Assembly: GCA_947683425.1 (NCBI GenBank)
Contig: CANTUQ010000020.1
Span: 372,001-436,000 of the forward strand
Source of the DNA: Excoecaria cochinchinensis
Taxonomy: Eukaryota; Streptophyta; Magnoliopsida; Malpighiales; Euphorbiaceae
Direction of reading: 5' to 3'
DNA length: 64,000 bases
Below the pieces are notes generated by a model, which did not search any database, was not told the origin of the DNA, and worked only from the letters and a program-made list of their open reading frames with translations. The position numbers were made by a program, and so were the translations under genes. This document shows positions 57,333 to 64,000 of the stretch, piece by piece; the stretch's first letter is position 1; the number at the start of each line of letters is the position of its first letter.

Positions 57333-57679
57333 ATTAGGGACTTATGGACTTGCCTCCATTTAAGTTAGTTTTAGGAGTAGTCTGAACTAAATAAGACACT
57401 AAAATAATATGCAATGATTAAATTATTGCTTGGGGCCTGAGGCCTGTCCCTCTATTTTTGTGTTTTTTTATGCAGGAAGTTGGGCACATCCCTACTGAGG
57501 TGTTGCCCAAATTTTTTAGAGTTTTTTGGGTAGGCACATCCTTGCTGGGATGATGCCGAATTTTTTTGGTAGGCACATTCCAGACGAAATGCTGTCAAAA
57601 TTTCCAAAATTTATAATCTTTGGATCAGCTTTTACCTGCAATAATAATATAAAACTAATTTTTTCATCTTATTTTCAGG
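57333..57679 (+). other. Tat-5 partial 5'-UTR intron of the sense extra ORF
   Basis: Contains TGGGGCCTGAGGCCTG, TTTTTATGCAGGAAGTTGGG and repeated GTAGGCACAT phrases as in Tat-2 33500-33700, ending ATTTTCAG|G before the ATG. Confidence 0.6.
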
Positions 57680-58975
57680 ATGCCTCCGCGACGTAACGTT
57701 CCCCGTGATCAGGCTGAGCCTCAGGCCCTTACGTGGATGAGCGATAAGGCTAGGGAGAGGTTTTAAGCATTGGCTTGCATACAGTTCAGAGCCAGCCGCT
57801 TCATCTCCAGACCTTTATTACAGAGTATGGGGATGCTGGAGGAGGTAGATGCTTTAGTAGCAGCCGTAGGATGGATGGAGTTCTTGTGGCCGTCATTCCA
57901 AACTCACCCCGAGGTTGTTTAGGAGTTTTTGGGTACCCTCCACTACGGCGGATTTCAGAGGTCCGACACTGAGGAGGAGTTATACAATTTTGGGTTAGAG
58001 GATATCATTACAGCATTATATGCCAGAGATTCTCTGAGGCCATGGGGCTACAACTTGGGGCTGATGTTGTAGATCCCCAGAGATCTATTAGGAGGCAGTA
58101 CTGGGAGATGATTGCCTCGTCAAGAGTGCTGTATGACCATGATACGATAAAGAGAACGATACTCTCATCACAAGCAGTGAGGTACGTGCACAGGGTGCTT
58201 TTTAGTTCTTACCTGGGACAGGCAGGTAATCCGAGCTCAGTGAATGGGGCATAGATTTGGAGCCTCTAGGCAATGGTAGTGGGTCATCGCCTCAACATTA
58301 GCCACGAGATTGTGGCTAACCTAGTTAGAGTATCACGGGGAGCAGCCCCTATGGTATGGGCAAGAGGAGTGGTGACTAGATTGTTGCTGTAGTTGGGGGC
58401 TGCACCAGACAGCTTTGGCCTGCACTCAAGGAGAGTGTGTATATAGACACTCCAGTAGCCTTGACCGTGGGGATGATTGTGCAGGTGACAGGTCAAGCAG
58501 CGGAGTATCGGCTGCTCTCCATACATGAGACTAGGTGGATGTTCGGCCTCCCATTACTAGAGGAGGAGCCTCAGATGGAAAAGCAGCCTCCACAGCAGCC
58601 AGGGTACCAAGAGCCACAGCCTCCACAGAAGTCTCAAGCAGAGGAGGAGCAGCCGCAAAGCCCCTTTGATATGGGCATAGAGTTCAATGTGGACAAGCTA
58701 TTAGTTACTCCTCCAGCACAGAGAGTTCAGAGCCCCACTCCTCCTCCTCCATCACGGGTCCAGCGGTCAGCACCTCGGGAGATTGGGAGGTTCCATCCTT
58801 AGAGCAGGATAGGACATCCGGGGGCATCTACCTCGCAGGTATTAGGGACTTGGCTAGGGATCAGACTATGAGACTGTTGAGGGCCTTCACAGAGCTGGGT
58901 GGCATAGTCAGAGACACTTTAGAGTTCCTCAGGGTTTGCGCTCAGCCTTTCCTGGATGGGGGCCAGCAAAATAGA
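57680..58975 (+). pseudogene. Tat-5 sense extra ORF (degenerate)
   Basis: ATG after the acceptor-like CAG: MPPRRNVPRDQAEPQAL, homologous to the Tat-2 sense extra ORF. Pieces: SRFISRPLLQSMGMLEEVDA, LHYGGFQRSDT, LNISHEIVANLVRVSRG, a Pro/Gln-rich stretch (EKQPPQQPGYQEPQPP) and FDMGIEFNVDKLL. Multiple stops (TAA at about 57763, TAG near 57918 and later) and frameshifts. The tail (AQPFLDGG) matches Tat-2 TQPFLDGY. Confidence 0.75.
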
Positions 58976-58984
58976 ATGTTCAAT

Positions 58985-59310
58985 CTCACATCTTGCAGAT
59001 CGGATGGGGGTTAGCGAGGATGCCGTGCAAGCCGAGATGAGGCCAGCGAAAAACATGTGATAGAACAAATTGTGACGAGGTTGTAATTAGAGAACACTGC
59101 ATCTTACAGATAATGCGCAAGCCGAGATGAGGCTAGCGGGACACATGCGATAGAACAGATCGCAATAGGGTTGTAGTTGGATAACACTACTTCTCACCAC
59201 ATTCAGACATCGTGCAAGCCGAGATGAGGCTAGCTATACACTTGCAATAAAACAAATTGTAATTGGGTTGCTGTTGGATAACACTGCCTCTCAAGACACC
59301 GGGCAGGCCG
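58985..59310. repeat. Satellite-like repeats of Tat-5
   Basis: About three units of about 115 bp with GCAAGCCGAGATGAGGC and ACACTGC(A/C)TCT, related to the Tat-2 array (36440-36975). Confidence 0.75.
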
Positions 59311-59515
59311 AGATAAGGCCCGCCGAATAAAAGAAGTCGGATAAGTTGCCAAAGAGTCATGGTAGAATATAATACTACTTTGTAGCAAGAGGTCACTGGC
59401 TTCAACATAACAACAAATGGTAAGGACTACCTCAGGTACACATTTCTTCCTTTTCTCTCTTAATTTTTGTTCATCTAGACACTAATGTACTAGTTTTGCC
59501 AAAATTGGGACCAAC
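59311..59515 (+). other. Tat-5 pre-LTR sequence with decayed PPT
   Basis: Ends AAAATTGGGACCAAC, a mutated form of AAAATTGGGGGCAAC. CATCTAGACACTAATGTA resembles the pre-PPT phrase of Tat-2. Confidence 0.65.
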
Positions 59516-59972
59516 TGTAGACACCGGGTCTCGAGGCAATCCAGATTAGAGTTACCCTATGAAGAGATCAATGTCTGTTTTCAGACAAATGGATGAAAGT
59601 TGTGAGTTTTCATTCTCTGGTTTTATAAGGATTGAGGATTTTTCTCAATAATAGGAGATTTCAGTGAATCAAGAGGAGTTAATAATTGGAAAAGTGGATT
59701 TTGCTCCACCGACAGGTATACCATCGGTAGAAGTGATGCCTGTCGGTGGATGCCCTGCCTCTTGCATGAGCGATGCCTGCCCCTCACGCGGAATGGGCCC
59801 ATCTCTAGTGGGAGCGATGCCCTTCGCAGATCTCTCACGATAAGTGCCATCTATAGCTCACTTGCATAGCCCATCTGTCACGTTGAGCAACACCCGTCGC
59901 CTGTGCGAGAGATGCCCGCTTCTCACGAGAGACGGTTGTCTCTCGGCTTTCGTCTCTCATGATGGGCCCACC
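59516..59972 (+). repeat. Tat-5 3' LTR, truncated by LTR-4
   Basis: Begins TGTAGACACCGGGTCTCGAG. GATGCCTGTCGGTGGATGCC-type motifs (59705-59960) correspond to the GACGCCCGTC motifs of Tat-2. Confidence 0.82.
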
Positions 59973-61828
59973 TGTCACACCCCGATTTCCCCTAATAGTT
60001 TGAGTCATGATTATGTGTGCATGTGTGTGTGTGGGTTGGCATGTGTTAATCGTATTTTGGGTTATATGCTTATTTTGTGGGTTTTGGTAGGATATGGTTG
60101 CATGTATGATAGTAGGGTGTGTGTGTGTGGGGGTTTTGATAGAGTATGCATGCATAGAGGGAAGTAGTGTATGTGTTAGTGGAGTTAGTCTTGTGTGTAG
60201 TGTCGTGCTTGGGTGTAGGTTGTGAGTGATCAAGATCCACCAAAGATAGGGTGACATGTGGCTAGGGTTTTAAGAAGTAGGTATAAATAGAAGGAGAGAG
60301 AAGAGGGAGCAGCTATTTTTACTGCCTCTTTCCCGTTATTTTCCTCCTCTCTTTATCTCCTCATCCTCTTTTCTCTTCAAGTGTGCCCTAGCTTTGATCC
60401 AAGTGAATTATTAGTGGAAATTAATCATCTCTCTTGCTTTATTTGGTAAGATTTTGTTAGGTTTCTTCTTCTCTTTTATCTTTTATTGATTTTGTTAGTG
60501 ATGGATTTGAGTTAGGGTTTTTGTGTTTGTGTGTTTTGGATGAGGATTCTAGGATGATAAAGATTTTGAATGAGTTGGGAAACAAGAAAGATCAAGCAAG
60601 AAAGCTATTAGGAGCTAAGGAGATGAGGTATGGGAAATTTAGGTTTTTATGTGTATTTTTGAAGTTGTTGTGATTTTTGGTTGGTTTTCTGGATATTTAT
60701 GAACTTGAAGTTGTTCAAGTATGTTTGAATGTTGTGTGTTTTGGATAAATTGAGTCTAAATGTTTTGATTGTGAGTTTTCAACTCAAATGAGGGATTGAA
60801 TGAGTTTTTGTAGCAAAATTTCTGGTTTTATTAATTGGGGATTTTGATGATGTTAATAGCATGATTTAATTGTGTTTATGTGTATAAAAGTTGGGTTTTG
60901 TGTAAATTATGAGGTTTTGAATGAGCAATTTGTATGGTGTTGAAGTTTGTTTTGAATGGGAAAATATTGGGTATGATTTTGAGAGAGAAGTTCTGCAGAA
61001 TTTTTATGAGGGACTGGAAATCACGACTATGTGTATGAATGAATGCTAATTGAATGAGAATTCCTATGTGAGAGAATTCCTGTTATTAATCTGTTCATAA
61101 GTTATGAGTATGATTGTCTATGTAAAGTCTATGTAAAGAATTTTTGAAAATGATTGATATGAATATTTATTATAGTTAAATACTCAATAAATGAATTCTA
61201 TGAATATATATCCATTTATATGTTTAATTGAGAATATAGGTATGTTATAATATTTGCCTACTGGACCGTAGCCTGGTTAACTACTGTAAGTATTTTGGTA
61301 AGAAATTTATGTGCATTGTTGGTTGTTCTTTATGAGCATGGTAATGATATGCATATATTAGCCAAAGCAAAATAAAGTAGTAAGCATGATAGATAACTGT
61401 ATTTAGGAAATAAATTAGGATTAACTCTATAACATGTGAGTACAGGTTTCTGTATAACTACGTGGTTCTAATTCCCAATGTCAGGCATACGTAGGAAGCT
61501 TGGAATAATTATTTCAAGCCCGAACCAAATCTTGAAATTGAAATGTTTGTTTAGTTTTAAATGCATAATGGTTTAAACAAATGAAAGGTTTTGACTTAAA
61601 TAGTAATACTATTATCTGTATGATTTTGGAACTACTAGTGAGTATGGAAATTGGTAAGGCTTAATATTTCTAACTAGCAAAATGTATTATTGATAACCTA
61701 TGAGGTATAACTATTAATATGGTTAATTAAATGAATTAGGTAAACAATTAGTAAGTATAATGTTATTGTGATTTTAAAAAGGGTAAAGAAGTTATTTCTG
61801 GTTATGGTATCTAAACGAGTGTGGTTAC
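59973..61828 (+). mobile_element. LTR-4, partial LTR starting TGTCACACCCC
   Basis: TGTCACACCCCGATTTCCCC at 59973; a TATA box (GGTATAAATAG) at 60282 supports plus orientation. 1856 bp of AT/GT-rich non-coding sequence with a (GT)-rich stretch (60010-60190) and a CATACGTAGGAAGCTTG phrase. The rest lies beyond Ath-1, outside the window. Chromovirus-like by its terminus; lineage not certain. Confidence 0.7.
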
Positions 61829-62409
61829 TGATATGAGCTTAAATAGCTCATATTTAATCCATGTTTTGTTGTTAAAATAATGTTTATTGTAGTTAATTGT
61901 GTTAGAATTAGGTATGTTTTATGTTTTTGTTTAAGTTTTGTGTGTGTAGGAGAAAATGGAGAAGATTGGAGAAAGGAGCAAAAATGATTAGAGAAGGGAA
62001 GGATCTATCGCGAGCAAGACAGGAACTGCCAAACAAAGAAGGAAAGAAGTAAGGAAGAGAAGAAAGCAAAGGAGAGAAGCAATATGTCTGGAGCGTGATA
62101 GATGTTGCTAGCGTGACAGGATGCTCCAATGAAGAGAGCCAAAGAGAAGAAGAAAGGAGACTGGCATGCATTATCGCGAGCAAGGTAGCCCGTCGTGAGG
62201 TCACGACATCCTGCGGAGAAGAGCCAGTGCGAGGAAGGTGGAGCGAAGAAGCAGGCGTGCTCTATTGCGAGCGCGACAGACATCTTGATTGCGATAAAGA
62301 GCACCGTTGGGCAGTTGAATTTAAATTTTGCCTTGAAGAATTATGTCTTTCCACCAAGTCTTGCAACCTTTCTAAAAGACACTTGAAAGGACACAACTTT
62401 TGCAACTCT

Positions 62410-62417
62410 ATAAATAT
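62410..62417 (+). promoter_or_regulatory. TATA box of the Ath-1 LTR
   Basis: TATAAATA in the context AACTCTATAAATATAAC. Confidence 0.6.
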
Positions 62418-63343
62418 AACATTTAACTGTAACTTTTATGAGTTAAATTTTTAATTAAGAATTTTTGTAAGTTTGAGAGTACATTTCTTTAGTTAAAGTT
62501 TTTACGTTACGATTCTTATGTTTTGAAGAGAAGATTTCTTACAAGGAAGAAGATACTTTTGTGAAAGGGAAAAGGATTGAGGAATCTCCTTCTTCATTTC
62601 TTATCTTTAACTTCTTCTTTATAATTATTGAATGATGCTTTTATGAACTTGAATTTTTAATGTTATATTTTATTATTCATATCAATTTCATATTCTGACT
62701 TGTCAAATTTTCTATTAGTATTTTTATACATGATCATTACAAGTATGAGTTTAATTGAAAGATGAATTCTTACTTACATCTAATAGAAGTTCATCATTGA
62801 AGCATTATTTAAGAAATCGTAATGTTAGATGGTTGCTATAGGTTATTTCTTATTCCTGAAATTTGCATGTATAACCCTCTAATTTATTAATGAAAATTGT
62901 GAGTTAAAATTATAAATGCATGTTTTAGGCACTCTAGTTTATATCAAGAGAGTAAATTGGAATCTTATTCAACTTGGCTTGCATGAGAAGAATATACTTA
63001 TAATCAAGAATAATCACTTCAAGTTCTATTTATTATTACTTTATCATCATTAATCAATTGTCTTCTCCGATAATCAATAATAAGGTTAGATAATGTTAGA
63101 CATAGTATTTCCACTTTCATTCATAAAATTAATGATCATTGTAAACAAGGTTAAAATTGAGTAGTAATAGTGTGTAATAATTATCACATTCCTCATGGGA
63201 TCAACATCTTTTGTACTCTAACCGGTACACCATATATTTGCAGAATTAGCACTTAGAAACAGGCTAACAGTTACGAAATTCTTTAGGTTTTCGTATGAGG
63301 ATAAGAATATGAATTTATGATAGCTTAAACCGGTGTACTTTAT

Positions 63344-63485
<142 letters not shown>

Positions 63486-63640
63486 TGATTTGCATGTATT
63501 TGCCTCGGTAACCACTATGAGCGGCTGCCCATTATTTGTTTCGCCCGACTATATTGCTATTATGAATATTGATTTATGATTTTGGATTACAATATTTAAT
63601 TAGTTTTGTTTTGTGTTGTTTTTATAGGATTTGATAGTTC

Positions 63641-64000
63641 ATGCCTAGTACAAGGAGTTCTCAAGAAGAGCTAGAACCTTTGAATCCTGAAATAGAGAGA
63701 TTTTTTTCAAGTAACCGGAAATCCAACAAAACGAAAAATAAGAATAAGAGACCTATCATGGCTGAAGAGGAGAATCCACTAAGGTTGATGGATTTTGCTA
63801 CACCCACATTGAGTGGTGCTAAACAAGGTGTGGTTAGGCCTACGGTAAATGCTAACCAATTTGAAATAAAACCATCTCTTTTACAAATGATTAAAAATAG
63901 CATTCAGTTTTATGGTTTGGCAAATGAGGATCCTAATGCTTATGTGGCAAATTTTTTAGAGATTTGTGATACTTTTAAAATTAATGGAGTTTCGGCTGAT
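63641..64000 (+). CDS. gag: Ath-1 Gag, N-terminal part (runs off the window)
   Basis: 120 codons from ATG at 63641 with no stop: MPSTRSSQEELEPLNPEIER, a basic stretch (NKTKNKNKR), then a capsid start of Athila style (FEIKPSLLQMIKNSIQFYGL followed by ANEDPNAYVANFLEICDTFK). An acceptor-like TTTTTATAG lies 13 bases before the ATG. Intact as far as seen. Confidence 0.8.
   Translation, partial: MPSTRSSQEELEPLNPEIERFFSSNRKSNKTKNKNKRPIMAEEENPLRLMDFATPTLSGAKQGVVRPTVNANQFEIKPSLLQMIKNSIQFYGLANEDPNAYVANFLEICDTFKINGVSAD

Larger units (their letters stand above)
57333..59972 (+). mobile_element. Tat-5, 3' end of a Tat-2-like element
   Basis: Starts inside the region that in Tat-2 is the 5'-UTR intron of the sense extra ORF, then carries that ORF, a satellite-like repeat, a decayed PPT and the first 457 bp of its 3' LTR, cut by LTR-4. 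The remainder of the element lies left of the window. It is the outermost layer on this side. Confidence 0.8.

Noticed and set aside
59835..60257. His/Thr-rich minus-strand ORF of 140 codons
   Set aside because: It spans the junction of the Tat-5 LTR and LTR-4 and a GT-rich stretch; composition artefact.
61908..62454. Overlapping ORFs on both strands in the Ath-1 LTR as genes
   Set aside because: Located in the LTR upstream and across its TATA box; no recognisable domain.

Overview
The window is plant nuclear DNA made, as far as I can read it, entirely of nested LTR retrotransposons; I found no host gene, no tRNA or rRNA gene and no bacterial-type feature. The evidence is complete LTR pairs with 5-bp target-site duplications (TSDs), primer binding sites (PBS), polypurine tracts (PPT), gag with a zinc knuckle, and a pol with protease, RT, two RNase H domains and integrase. 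The repeat-dense, CpG-rich pattern suggests a large angiosperm genome; the species cannot be told. My names: Tat-1 to Tat-5 (Ty3/gypsy, Tat/Ogre-like), Tek-1 to Tek-3 (LTRs starting TGTAAC, chromovirus Tekay/Del-like), LTR-4 (starts TGTCACACCCC), Ath-1 (Athila-like).

Layout. Tat-1 (+) runs from before base 1 to 45290: gag (1-861 and 7057-7660, split by Tek-1 at 862-7051), a pol-linker remnant (7661-8388), then Tat-2 inserted at 8389-39222, then its 3' untranslated part (39228-43061, itself split by solo LTR Tek-2 at 40917-42668) and its 3' LTR (43062-45290). Tat-2 (+) is the only element with pol: LTR 8389-10439, PBS, leader, gag, protease, RT-RNH-aRNH to 16665, then Tat-3 inserted inside pol at 16666-30089, then integrase 30090-31124, an antisense extra ORF, a sense extra ORF with its own apparent promoter, satellite repeats and LTR 37173-39222. 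Tat-3 (-) is a very young gag-only element. Tat-1 and Tat-4 (-, 45467-57006, TSD TTCCC) both lie in an older LTR (Tek-3, remnants 45291-45466 and 57012-57332), which lies in Tat-5 (57333-59972). Tat-5's LTR is cut by LTR-4 (59973-61828), which is cut by Ath-1 (61829 to beyond the end).

How the parts work together. Tat-2 has the domains to copy and integrate itself but carries stops and frameshifts. Tat-1, Tat-3 and Tat-4 encode only Gag plus a short relic of pol, and share with Tat-2 a leader block, a 3' splice site before gag, PBS/PPT and LTR termini, which suggests mobilisation in trans by a Tat-2-like helper. The most interesting signals are: the Tat-2 sense extra ORF preceded by a TATA box and a 5'-UTR intron, with the same GACGGGC/GCCCGTC motifs upstream as in the Tat-2 LTR promoter; the antisense extra ORF with a 160-nt intron whose sequence survives, without the ORF, in the gag-only elements; and the same-phase splice acceptor before gag in three elements.
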